Source: Lachnospiraceae bacterium
GTDB taxonomy: Bacteria; Bacillota; Clostridia; Lachnospirales; Lachnospiraceae
NCBI GenBank assembly: GCA_021202635.1
Contig: JAJQCQ010000049.1
Location: forward strand, 1-39,188
Length of the DNA stretch: 39,188 bases
Direction: 5' to 3'
In this document: one piece after another, positions 24,312 to 31,895 of the stretch
Layout of the letters: each line of letters opens with the position of its first letter
Position numbering within the stretch: the first letter of the stretch is position 1
Made by a program: the position numbers and the translations under genes
The notes under the pieces: generated by a model
Databases searched by the model: none
What the model was told of the DNA's origin: nothing
Seen by the model: only the letters and a program-made list of their open reading frames with translations

Positions 24312-25266
24312 TTCCTGCCTCCGGTCCGTAGTAAGGGATATCCATGGAGTGATCCCTGTGAATGTGCATCGCGTAATTCAAAAACGCCTTTGCCGACGCG
24401 GAAAGCGCCTGGCCTTTGCGATAATACAGGTTCAGGTAAACGGGTGAGGGCGGATCGAGAGGAATCAGGGCAACCCTTCCCGCATATACTTTTGCCGGGA
24501 TATCGTTCTTCGTGGAGATGGAAACGCCGACGTTACCGGATACGAGATCCACCAGATTCGCGTTTCCATGGATGGTAAAGTCGACCCGCGGCGTGAACCC
24601 GGCCTGTTGGCAGCAGGAGATAACCATCTGGTGCAGCGCAGTTTCCCGCGGGGGAAGTACAAACGGCTCAGCGGCCAGCTCCTGCAGCCGGATGTGGGTA
24701 CGTTCCTGATCCGGGGCGGCAAGCGGGTGTGTGAGCGGGAGCACCGCCGTCAGCTCACTTTCGGCCCAGGTGAAACAGACGCAGCTTTTGTCTGTCGGCA
24801 AAGCCGAGAGGGCGAACACCAGCTCGTATCCCATGGCGAACAGGTCATCGCGGGAGAGAAGCGCAGCCTGGTATTCAATCGTTGAAAGGTGATATTGCGG
24901 ATGTCCCTGACTGAAATGATCCCACAGCATATTCACCATATGATCACAGTTCATATGCGCAGCGACGGCGATTCGCACCTCAGAAGAGACATCCTCTTCC
25001 CAGGCGGTTCGGGCTAGCTCGTATTCTTCATCGAGTATGGTAAAGCGCCGGGCATAGTCCAGGAAGAATTTGCCGAACTCAGTCAGCACAAGCTTATGAC
25101 CGGACTGGGAGAATAATTTGTGCTCCAGGCCTGCCTCCAGATCCCGGATGTGCTTGGTCAGCGTAGACTTTGAGACGTAGAGCCGGTCACAGGCCTGCGT
25201 ATAATTGCCGGTGTCGGCAAGTACGATAAAATCATTCAAATGTTTGATGGCACTGCATTCCAGCAT
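24289..25266 (-). CDS. LysR-family transcriptional regulator (first of a tandem pair)
   Basis: This 325-residue regulator has HTH residues HLNDFIVLADTGNYTQACDR, here cut to its core, followed by LYVSKSTLTKHIRDLEAGLE. The effector domain has the usual LysR phrases (TWAESELTAVLPLTHPLA, LVSGNVGVSI). AAGGG lies 9 bases before the ATG. It is divergent from the MBL-fold hydrolase across a 271-base gap, the classic LysR arrangement. It and the overlapping second LysR share only the family fold, so they are not a recent duplication. Confidence 0.92.
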   Translation of the reverse strand: MLECSAIKHLNDFIVLADTGNYTQACDRLYVSKSTLTKHIRDLEAGLEHKLFSQSGHKLVLTEFGKFFLDYARRFTILDEEYELARTAWEEDVSSEVRIAVAAHMNCDHMVNMLWDHFSQGHPQYHLSTIEYQAALLSRDDLFAMGYELVFALSALPTDKSCVCFTWAESELTAVLPLTHPLAAPDQERTHIRLQELAAEPFVLPPRETALHQMVISCCQQAGFTPRVDFTIHGNANLVDLVSGNVGVSISTKNDIPAKVYAGRVALIPLDPPSPVYLNLYYRKGQALSASAKAFLNYAMHIHRDHSMDIPYYGPEAGIENPFFK

Positions 25267-25477
25267 AATGATTCACCCTTTTGCAAATGGTTTGGTGACC
25301 GCTGCGGTATGCCTGTGCGAACCGCGGACAGCCGGTCGGATTTCAGCTGTTTTTTCTCCACGGAAGTGTTTTCCAATCATTATGCTTTATTGCCAGAAGA
25401 TGAAACAGAAGAAATCGGGCGAAAATGACAGTGGAAAAATGGAAATACTTCGTGTAAAATGAAAAAATAGCTTAAAA

Positions 25478-25501
25478 ACGTATTAATATTTTACGTATTA
25501 T
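25478..25501. promoter_or_regulatory. Direct repeat ACGTATTA overlapping a -10-like box
   Basis: ACGTATTA occurs at 25478-25485 and 25493-25500, 15 bases apart. The second copy includes TATTAT (25496-25501), a good -10, but no good -35 is present, which suggests an activator-dependent promoter. It lies between the divergent LysR and MBL-fold genes. Nothing else is evident in the gap 25267-25537. Confidence 0.4.
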
Positions 25502-25537
25502 ATCATTTTGAGACAAAAAAAGCAACAGGAGGGGCAA

Positions 25538-26437
25538 ATGACAGCGATTGATTTTTCACCAAAACACAACGTTCAGATTCGCCATAAGGACGGAACACTT
25601 ACGCCGATGGATGTTCCGTATTATGAGGTTACGCAGATTAATGAGAATACCTGGCAGATTATGAGTTCCGGCGATTATCATTATCTGCTGGTCGGCGATG
25701 AGGCGGGAGTAGCGATTGATACTGGCTATGGCGCCGGGAATTTAAGGGAGTTTCTGGAAAGGCTCTGCGGGAAACCAGTGCCGTGGGTAATCAATACTCA
25801 TAACCATTTTGACCATTCAGCCAATAATTTTTACTTTGATATGGCTTATATGGGTGAGGAAGCCCTGCCGCTGGCGTCCATTCCCTATCCGAGCTTTGAG
25901 GGGATCGCCTTCCCAGCGCCAGATTACCCCAAAACGGCGGTGGGCGACGGAGACATCATTCCGCTCAAGGGACGCGAGCTGGAGATCATTCGTATTGGAG
26001 ACCACACAGCAGACGGGATAGCGATTCTGGACCGAAAGGGCAGACTGCTTTTCACCGGAGATGAAGTAATGGGACATGGTAAGACCCTGAATGGATCCGT
26101 GAGCAAATGGAAGAGCGACCTTGAAAAATTATTGGCGCACCGGGATGAGTTTGACGCGGTCTATGGCGGTCCCGATAAAGTGGCGGATGGTGAACTGGAA
26201 ATTTTCTATGAGGCGGCCTGCAAGGTAATGGCAGGAGAAGAGCTGGAACAGCCGTCACCGTCAGAGCCGCATCCGCCGATTGTCGATGAGCGGGACGCGG
26301 ATGGAAACCTGATCTACGACTGCCAGATGCCGCACAGCGCGGATGTGCCGAAGGATGGGTTTTTCAAGGTAAATCCGAACATGGTGGATTTCGTATACAA
26401 GGGGTATCATTTTTCTTATGATAAGACTTTGAAGTAA
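25538..26437 (+). CDS. Metallo-beta-lactamase-fold hydrolase
   Basis: This 299-residue cytoplasmic enzyme has the Zn-binding motif THNHFDHS (H88, H90, D92, H93). The later His comes in IGDHTADGIAIL and the bridging Asp in FTGDEVMGHG, and a C-terminal region ends YHFSYDKTLK. This is the complete set of metal ligands expected for a lactonase, thioesterase or amidase of this superfamily. AGGAGGGG lies a few bases before ATG 25538; the frame is open 30 bases further via TTG. It is divergent from the two LysR genes, so it is probably their main target and a core step in the pathway. Confidence 0.9.
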   Translation: MTAIDFSPKHNVQIRHKDGTLTPMDVPYYEVTQINENTWQIMSSGDYHYLLVGDEAGVAIDTGYGAGNLREFLERLCGKPVPWVINTHNHFDHSANNFYFDMAYMGEEALPLASIPYPSFEGIAFPAPDYPKTAVGDGDIIPLKGRELEIIRIGDHTADGIAILDRKGRLLFTGDEVMGHGKTLNGSVSKWKSDLEKLLAHRDEFDAVYGGPDKVADGELEIFYEAACKVMAGEELEQPSPSEPHPPIVDERDADGNLIYDCQMPHSADVPKDGFFKVNPNMVDFVYKGYHFSYDKTLK

Positions 26438-26513
26438 ATCGAAGGTTTTCTGATTGTGTATGCGGTAGAATTCCGGATGGGATTCCGATGATAAGACGGG
26501 GAGAATCAGGTAT

Positions 26514-26945
26514 ATGAATACAGATTTTCTGGAAAAGCATCAGGGAGTTGTGAACGCGCTCAAAGGTCTGGCTGCGGTGGTTGTGCTGATAGGGATTCTG
26601 TCTGCGCTTGGCATTTTCAAAAGGGCTGCCGTGGGCATCCATATTGAAGAGGAAGTGTTTACCGTTTCCTATGAGGAGGAGATCGTGATTCAATTTGGCA
26701 AAGAGGAGCTGCGTTCAGCCGAGATTGTGACTTCCTTTGATATGGGAGACGCCATAAACACTGTTTCCGAAGATAAGTATATCGTCGGCACCTGGGAAAA
26801 TGATGTGTGGGGACAATACACGCTCTGTGTGAAAAAATCACTGGAATGCTATCTTGTGGTGACTACAGAGACAGAAGTGTTTGTATTTAATTACGAGAGC
26901 AAAGACACAACGGAGAGTATGTGCAGCGCACTGCTTGCGTGGTAG
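26514..26945 (+). CDS. Membrane-anchored bacterial PH-like domain protein
   Basis: This 143-residue protein has one membrane helix at about 14-35 and a soluble C-terminal domain. The domain's pattern (EEEIVIQFGKEELRSAEIV, then GTWENDVWGQYTLCVKK and VVTTETEVFVFN) resembles the PF10882-type bacterial PH domain. The role of such domains is not known. It sits 76 bases behind the MBL-fold gene and 113 bases ahead of the ceramidase-like gene, on the same strand. A GGGGAG motif lies 10 bases before the ATG. Confidence 0.6.
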   Translation: MNTDFLEKHQGVVNALKGLAAVVVLIGILSALGIFKRAAVGIHIEEEVFTVSYEEEIVIQFGKEELRSAEIVTSFDMGDAINTVSEDKYIVGTWENDVWGQYTLCVKKSLECYLVVTTETEVFVFNYESKDTTESMCSALLAW

Positions 26946-27058
26946 CGTGCAAAATACGTTTTTGAACGGGATGTGCAGGCAAAAGGCGTAGCAGCTTCTT
27001 ACGTCGTTTACTATAAATGACTGAATATTGATGGAAACAAAGAAAGAAGGATAAACGT

Positions 27059-28378
27059 ATGGGCAGTTTACAGGCAGGAGCGGGAAAGCGCGTGATTGCG
27101 GTTCCGCAGGACTATCTTGCAATTGAGAATTTCGGGATGATTCATGACCCGATTCACGCGAGAGCAGTGGCAATCCGGCAGGGAAAAACGGAAAGCACCG
27201 TGATTCTGATTTCTCTGGAGATTACCTCCATGCCGGGGGAAGAGACGGCGGCCATCCGCACTCTGATTGCGGAAAAAACAGGCGTGAGGGAAGAAAACAT
27301 CTGGGTGTGTGTGACGCACTCGTTTTCTTCGCCGCATTTGCTTCCGGATCACTTCTTCAAGTCGGAAGCGGAGCTTGCCTTGAAAGCAGAATACCGTGAA
27401 GTGCTGCAGGCTGCGGCGGTTGGAGCGGCGGCGGACGCTATGGAGCATTTGCAGAGCGCGACCCTGGCGATCGGAGCCGGAGAGTGCGGCATTGTAGCGA
27501 GCCGGGATATTGAGACAGCGGACGGCTGGTGGGTCGGCACGAATGGCGATGGGCCAACGAACTGTACGGTGACCGTTCTGCGGTTTAATGATTCGGCAGG
27601 AAAGCCGATTGCCCTGATCAGCCACTTCGCGATTCAGTCTTCTGTCATGGATCAGTCGGAGCTTTCGGATGGCAAAAAGCCGGTGACCTCTGACATCGCC
27701 GGAAACGCCTGCCGGAAAGTAGAAGAAGAGAGCGGGGAGAGCCTTGTCTGTCTGTTCCTGATCGGTGCGGCGGCGGACCAGGCGCCTATCGAGAAGGCAG
27801 TCAATGAAACCTTCGAAAACGGTGAGAAAATCCATACCGATCTGCATGAGGACGGCTTTGCGATCTGTGAGCGCCTTTCTGAGGAGCTGAAGAAGCGAAT
27901 CTGCGAGATTGCGCATGAAGCAGGTCAGACAAAAGCGAATGCTTCACAGGAGAATGCGGAGCCATGTGAGGCTAATCTGAGTGGGACAGTGGAACCGGTG
28001 ATCAAAGTCGCTTCCGCAAATCTGACGGTACCGGCGAAGCATATGAACCGTGATCTGCACAGCCTGCGCCCGACCAGACATGCCGTGTATGAGCCGGACG
28101 GTGAGAGTGAGACCACGATCGAGGCAATCCGCATCGGCGATCTGGCTCTGATAGGCGTGAAGCCGGAGCTGACGTGCAAGACTGCGGCGTCCATCATGGA
28201 ACAGTCCGGATTTGGCACAACACTGATCTGTACGCTCGTCAACGGTGCTTCCAAATATATGGCGGATGAGAGCGCATACGACCGCAGCTGCTACGAGGCG
28301 CAGAATTCCCCGTTCGGACGCGGCGCGGCAGAGCTGCTTGCGGCGAAGGCGGTGGAGCTGCTGGAAAAACTAAAATAA
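27059..28378 (+). CDS. Neutral/alkaline ceramidase-like hydrolase (N-terminal domain family)
   Basis: This 439-residue protein resembles the catalytic N-terminal domain of neutral ceramidases, amidases that cut N-acyl bonds. It has the early HDPIHARAVAI segment, the metal-site motif VCVTHSFSSPH, HFAIQSSVMD and TSDIAGNACRKVEEE, which in true ceramidases is the region carrying the catalytic Ser and glycine loop. One His of the usual HxxxH-like stretch is Gln here. It has no signal peptide and lacks the C-terminal Ig-like domain of secreted ceramidases, so it acts in the cytoplasm, perhaps on a small N-acyl or amide substrate. GAAGGATAA precedes the ATG. It is followed 18 bases later by the amidohydrolase. 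Confidence 0.8.
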   Translation: MGSLQAGAGKRVIAVPQDYLAIENFGMIHDPIHARAVAIRQGKTESTVILISLEITSMPGEETAAIRTLIAEKTGVREENIWVCVTHSFSSPHLLPDHFFKSEAELALKAEYREVLQAAAVGAAADAMEHLQSATLAIGAGECGIVASRDIETADGWWVGTNGDGPTNCTVTVLRFNDSAGKPIALISHFAIQSSVMDQSELSDGKKPVTSDIAGNACRKVEEESGESLVCLFLIGAAADQAPIEKAVNETFENGEKIHTDLHEDGFAICERLSEELKKRICEIAHEAGQTKANASQENAEPCEANLSGTVEPVIKVASANLTVPAKHMNRDLHSLRPTRHAVYEPDGESETTIEAIRIGDLALIGVKPELTCKTAASIMEQSGFGTTLICTLVNGASKYMADESAYDRSCYEAQNSPFGRGAAELLAAKAVELLEKLK

Positions 28379-28396
28379 GGTGGGAGGTATTCAAAA

Positions 28397-29431
28397 ATGG
28401 TAATCGACGCGAACTTATACTGGGTTCCGGAGGCGCTTTTTACAGAAGATGATCTGATGGCGCGCTTCCTGGGTGAAGTGAAGTTTGGCTGGCATGGCCG
28501 CTGCGAGGAGATCCCCGGTACGAACGGGAAAAAGCAGGTTGTGCTTGAGAAGCCGGAGGGCAGTCCGAACCTGAATTATGTGCAGGGAGACTATGTGATG
28601 GAGCGTCAGCTGGCCGATCTGGATGCGGCGGGGGTCGACAAGGCGCTTCTGAAAGTGCCGGGCTGTCATGAGTGGATGGATCTGGACTTTTGCCGGATGT
28701 TCAATGACGGGATGCACGCATATGAAAAAGCGAGCAACGGCAGACTGATCGCACTGGCGGTTGTTCCGCCCTACGGTACTCCGGAGAGCCTGGCAGAGCT
28801 GGAGCGCTGCAAAAAGGAGCTGGGCATGAATGCCGTACAGGTCAGCGCGCACTACGGTGACGCGTATCTGGATGATGCAATATTTGATGCGTTTTTCGCG
28901 AAGGTCAATGAGCTGGAGATGAGCGTTTACGTCCATCATACCCCAATTCCGGCGGAATATCAGTCCTTCTGTGCGTATAACAACGTAAGACGTTCCTATG
29001 GCCGCTGTGTGGACCAGGGACTCGCGGTAGGCCGCGAGGTCTTCAGTGACCTGTTTGTAAAATATCCGAATCTCAAAATGGTACATTCCATGCTCGGCGG
29101 CGGCTTCTTTGCCATCGCAAACATGATGTTCCCGCAGCAGGCGAAAAAGACCGAAGATGTCAGCCGTTTCAAATCCGACAGCGGTGAGATGGCAGCCCGT
29201 TTCCGTGAGCATATCTACTTTGAAATGTCCCATGCGCAGCCCTGGGGAAAGACCCAGCTGGAGTGTGCGGTGAAGGTGCTCGGTGCGGATCACATCATCT
29301 GGGGCACTTCCTATCCGGTGCGCAAAGAATGGCTGACCGACGGTCCGGCGTTTGTGCGTGCGCTGGATGTCACCGAGGAAGAAAAAGAGCAGATGCTGCA
29401 TGAGAATGCGGAGAAGATTTATCAGATCTGA
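28397..29431 (+). CDS. Amidohydrolase-2/ACMSD-like TIM-barrel protein lacking usual metal ligands
   Basis: This 344-residue protein keeps the amidohydrolase-2 layout: ADLDAAGVDKALL, VVPPYGTPESLAELERC, VHHTPIP on strand 5 (H180, H181) and the KYPNLKMVHSMLGGGFF strand with H230. It ends with the family's QMLHENAEKIYQI. However, the N-terminal HxH metal pair is replaced (IDANLYW: N6 and Y8), and the strand-8 Asp of GSDYP is Ser (WGTSYP, S305). It may be metal-independent, use a different metal site, or be catalytically dead. It is tightly linked to the ceramidase-like gene (18-base gap) with GGTGGGAGG before the ATG. Confidence 0.88.
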   Translation: MVIDANLYWVPEALFTEDDLMARFLGEVKFGWHGRCEEIPGTNGKKQVVLEKPEGSPNLNYVQGDYVMERQLADLDAAGVDKALLKVPGCHEWMDLDFCRMFNDGMHAYEKASNGRLIALAVVPPYGTPESLAELERCKKELGMNAVQVSAHYGDAYLDDAIFDAFFAKVNELEMSVYVHHTPIPAEYQSFCAYNNVRRSYGRCVDQGLAVGREVFSDLFVKYPNLKMVHSMLGGGFFAIANMMFPQQAKKTEDVSRFKSDSGEMAARFREHIYFEMSHAQPWGKTQLECAVKVLGADHIIWGTSYPVRKEWLTDGPAFVRALDVTEEEKEQMLHENAEKIYQI

Positions 29432-29481
29432 TGGAATGATTCAGAACTGCTTTTCGCAGTTACGAGAAAATAACATTACAG

Positions 29482-29514
29482 AAAAAAGACCGGTTGTATC
29501 AGCGGTCTTTTTTT
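29482..29514 (+). terminator. Rho-independent terminator of the hydrolase operon
   Basis: AAAAAAGACCG (29482-29492) pairs with CGGTCTTTTTTT around a 10-base loop, with a T-tract at the end. A small perfect hairpin AACTGC/GCAGTT lies just upstream (about 29447-29463). Confidence 0.85.
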
Positions 29515-29515
29515 C

Positions 29516-29544
29516 TTGCTGTTTGAGCGCGTGCATGATACAAT
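29516..29544 (+). promoter_or_regulatory. Extended -10 promoter for the dehydrogenase gene
   Basis: TTGCTG (29516-29521), 17 bases, then TACAAT (29539-29544) preceded by TGA, an extended -10. It starts immediately after the preceding terminator, so the dehydrogenase has its own transcript. Confidence 0.6.
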
Positions 29545-29582
29545 CGTGAGGAGGAGAGGAAAAGCGGCAGGAGGATATTAAA

Positions 29583-30563
29583 ATGCGATTATATGTGTAC
29601 AGCATGCGGGAATTCGATGAGCTTCCCTGTTTTGAAAAGTATTGTAAAAAATACGGGATTGAGTACGCTTACACGACGGAGACGCCGTGTCTGGAGAATC
29701 TGGATTACTGCAAGGGCTACGAGGTAGTGGATATTATTACGACCGTGATTGACCGGCCGATGCTGGATCGCTTTCACGAGCTGGGCGTACGCTGCCTGAC
29801 GACGCGTACGATCGGCTACGACCACATAGACGTCGATTACGCGAAAAGTCTCGGCATTGGCGTAGTCCATGTGAGTTATTCACCGAATAGCGTGGCGGAT
29901 TATACGATCATGCTGATGCTCATGGGATGCCGCAGGATGAAGCACATCATGGAGCGGGCGGCAGTTCAGGATTACACGCTGAAGGGCAAGCTTGGCCGTG
30001 AAATTCAGGACTGCACGGTGGGGATTATCGGCACCGGACGCATCGGACGGACGCTGATCCGTCATCTTTCCGGATTTGGCTGTAAGATGCTTGCTTATGA
30101 TATTTATGAGAGCGAGGACGTAAAAGCGTACGCACAGTACGCAGATCTGGATACGCTTTATGCAGAGTCTGACATTCTCACCCTCCACGCGCCCGCCACG
30201 GAGGACAATTATCATATGATTGACGCACGGGCGATTGCCAAAATGAAGCAGGACGTAATGCTGATTAACTGCGCGCGTGGCTCCCTGGTAGATACGGATG
30301 CCCTGATTGACGGGATTGAGAGCGGAAAGATCGGTTTCGCCGGGCTGGACGTAGTAGAACACGAGAGCGGGCTGTATTATTTCAATCGCATGGGAGAGCC
30401 GCTGCACAACCCGAAGCTGGCGATCCTGCGCTCCTATTCCAATGTCATCGTCAGTCCGCACACGGCCTTTTATACGGATGAGGCTGTGGCCAACATGGCA
30501 GAAAATTCAATCCTCGGCGCTATGGCTTTTATGAACGGGGAAGAGACACCGTTTCTGGTGTGA
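29583..30563 (+). CDS. D-2-hydroxyacid dehydrogenase, D-lactate dehydrogenase/VanH-like
   Basis: This 326-residue enzyme has the NAD-binding GTGRIGRT near residue 150 and the conserved substrate motifs TTRTIGYDHID and YSPNSVADYTIML. The catalytic triad is Arg in NCARGSLVD (about 231), Glu in VVEHESG and His in SPHTAFYTDEA. These phrases follow the D-LDH/VanH branch more closely than the D-3-phosphoglycerate branch. It should reduce a 2-keto acid such as pyruvate to the D-hydroxy acid with NADH. No vanA-type ligase or vanX dipeptidase is nearby, so a role in vancomycin resistance is not supported. AGGAGG lies about 8 bases before the ATG. Confidence 0.9.
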   Translation: MRLYVYSMREFDELPCFEKYCKKYGIEYAYTTETPCLENLDYCKGYEVVDIITTVIDRPMLDRFHELGVRCLTTRTIGYDHIDVDYAKSLGIGVVHVSYSPNSVADYTIMLMLMGCRRMKHIMERAAVQDYTLKGKLGREIQDCTVGIIGTGRIGRTLIRHLSGFGCKMLAYDIYESEDVKAYAQYADLDTLYAESDILTLHAPATEDNYHMIDARAIAKMKQDVMLINCARGSLVDTDALIDGIESGKIGFAGLDVVEHESGLYYFNRMGEPLHNPKLAILRSYSNVIVSPHTAFYTDEAVANMAENSILGAMAFMNGEETPFLV

Positions 30564-30571
30564 GTATAGTC

Positions 30572-30621
30572 GAGCCGGACAGAGAGAGTAAATCTTTTCT
30601 GTCCGGCTCATGAATTTTTTT
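30572..30621 (+). terminator. Terminator between convergent dehydrogenase and L25 genes
   Basis: GAGCCGGACAGA (30572-30583) pairs perfectly with TCTGTCCGGCTC (30598-30609), followed by ATGAA and a T-tract. The T-tract runs into the L25 stop codon. Confidence 0.8.
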
Positions 30622-31204
30622 ATGCTTCTTCCGATGCAGCATCCTCGTCCTGTACCGCAGACATATGGGACTCTGAAACGAGAACCACTACGGTATCCGG
30701 ACTCGCAGCCAGCTCAATATCCGGGTTGGATGCGATCGAAAGGTCGCCCACTTTGATGGAGTCTCCCGGCCGCATCTCACCAACATCAATCTCCACCTTT
30801 TCTACAAGAGCGGATGGCAGCGCCTTATATGGAATTTCCTCAAGGGCCAGCTGGAGGATTCCCGCCTGAATCTTATCGTGGTTCAGAAGAACTACTTCCG
30901 CAACGGAATGAACTTTTTCGCTGCTTACAAGTGCCTGAAAATCCACTTCGTCATACTGGTTCTTCATAGAATTATAATCCATTTCCTTAATCAGAACATC
31001 CATCATCTGCCCATCGACATTCAGATAGAGCTGACTGCCCTTTTTCTTTTCACGGAAGACGCGTTCGGCTTCCCGTTTATTGATTTGGATAGGGATGGAG
31101 CCTTCAATCTCCCGGCCAAATATATTACCGGTCACATAGCCCTCCCGACGAAGCTTCTTTGCTTTTACCGACATGTCTCTTTTCTCAGCTTTTAAAGTAT
31201 CCAT
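30620..31204 (-). CDS. rplY: 50S ribosomal protein L25 (general stress protein Ctc type)
   Basis: This 194-residue protein has the two-domain L25/TL5/Ctc form. The N-terminal 5S-rRNA-binding domain has LKAEKRDMSVKAKKLRREGY and GNIFGREIEGSIPIQI, here cited by the pieces KKLRREGY and GSIPIQI. The C-terminal beta domain has VEKVEIDVGEMRPGDSIKVG, followed by a short acidic tail (VQDEDAASEEA). The frame is open upstream to 31312, but ATG 31204 begins the conserved sequence and has AAAGGAAG before it. A -10-like TATAAT (minus strand, 31301-31306) lies about 97 bases upstream without a clear -35. Confidence 0.92.
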   Translation of the reverse strand: MDTLKAEKRDMSVKAKKLRREGYVTGNIFGREIEGSIPIQINKREAERVFREKKKGSQLYLNVDGQMMDVLIKEMDYNSMKNQYDEVDFQALVSSEKVHSVAEVVLLNHDKIQAGILQLALEEIPYKALPSALVEKVEIDVGEMRPGDSIKVGDLSIASNPDIELAASPDTVVVLVSESHMSAVQDEDAASEEA

Positions 31205-31426
31205 ATTATCTCTTCCTTTCTTTCTGCTGATTGTTTGCAGACTTGTCATGCTGTAATAAGTGTATGATATGGTCTGTAGACACCTTTTTGTTACAAATGT
31301 ATTATAACGCAAAAAACAGCGAAAAAATCGCCAAAATTGAGTTTTTTCATTCCCCTGTACATGAAAAAATATTAACTGCTGTTCACAGTAATTTCACAGA
31401 GGACCGAAAAACAGGATAGATGAAAC

Positions 31427-31449
31427 GACAGGTAAGCGCTGTCTTTTTT
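31427..31449 (+). terminator. Short hairpin with T-tract
   Basis: GACAG (31427-31431) pairs with CTGTC (31439-31443) and TTTTTT follows. The stem is short and there is no plus-strand gene upstream, so it may be a relic. The rest of the 31205-31484 gap holds only the L25 upstream region. Confidence 0.3.
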
Positions 31450-31484
31450 CGGGCGATTCCTCATATATTGATAAAAACAGAGTT

Positions 31485-31781
31485 ATGAGTGTGCAGAGCG
31501 TGGAGAATAAAAAAAGAAATGGTATGAAACTGTTCCACTATTTTATGATTCTTGCTGTATTTTCAGCAGCGCTGATTCTTCCGGGATACGCAGCAAAATG
31601 GCAGGCAGCGAGCCTTCTGAAAAATGAAGTGACCATGGCGGAAGATACGTCAGAGGAGATGACGGAGGTACTAAACGCACAGACAATCGTCATTGACCCC
31701 GGGCACGGGGGATGTCAATTGCGGTATGGCAAGGTTTCTTTAAGATCATATTTTCCTGGAATTGGGAAGAAAATACTGTGA
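31485..31781 (+). pseudogene. Truncated N-acetylmuramoyl-L-alanine amidase (5' fragment)
   Basis: The 98-residue ORF has a membrane/signal segment (about 17-36) and then TIVIDPGHGG, the diagnostic first Zn-ligand motif of the Amidase_3 family. After this motif the sequence changes abruptly to unrelated residues (CQLRYGKVSLRSYF) and stops. The remaining roughly 170 residues, with the other Zn ligands and the catalytic Glu, are absent in all frames I checked nearby. It is therefore a deletion product of a cell-wall amidase gene. Confidence 0.7.
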
Positions 31782-31822
31782 GAAAGGCGGCTGTTATCCC
31801 GAAGGAACCTTTCCGTTTGTGC

Positions 31823-31851
31823 TTTTCATAAGAAATGGATTGTGGTAGAAT
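31823..31851 (+). promoter_or_regulatory. Promoter for the AAA-ATPase-like gene
   Basis: TTTTCA (31823-31828), 17 bases, then TAGAAT (31846-31851) with a preceding TGG (extended -10). Confidence 0.45.
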
Positions 31852-31895
31852 GTTAACAGGAGATGGAATAGTCTAAACAGATAGGAGGGGCTGGT

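Noticed and set aside
29583-30563. Vancomycin-resistance (van) locus
   Set aside because: The dehydrogenase resembles VanH, but no D-Ala-D-Lac ligase, VanX dipeptidase or VanRS pair is adjacent, and the gene has its own promoter and terminator.
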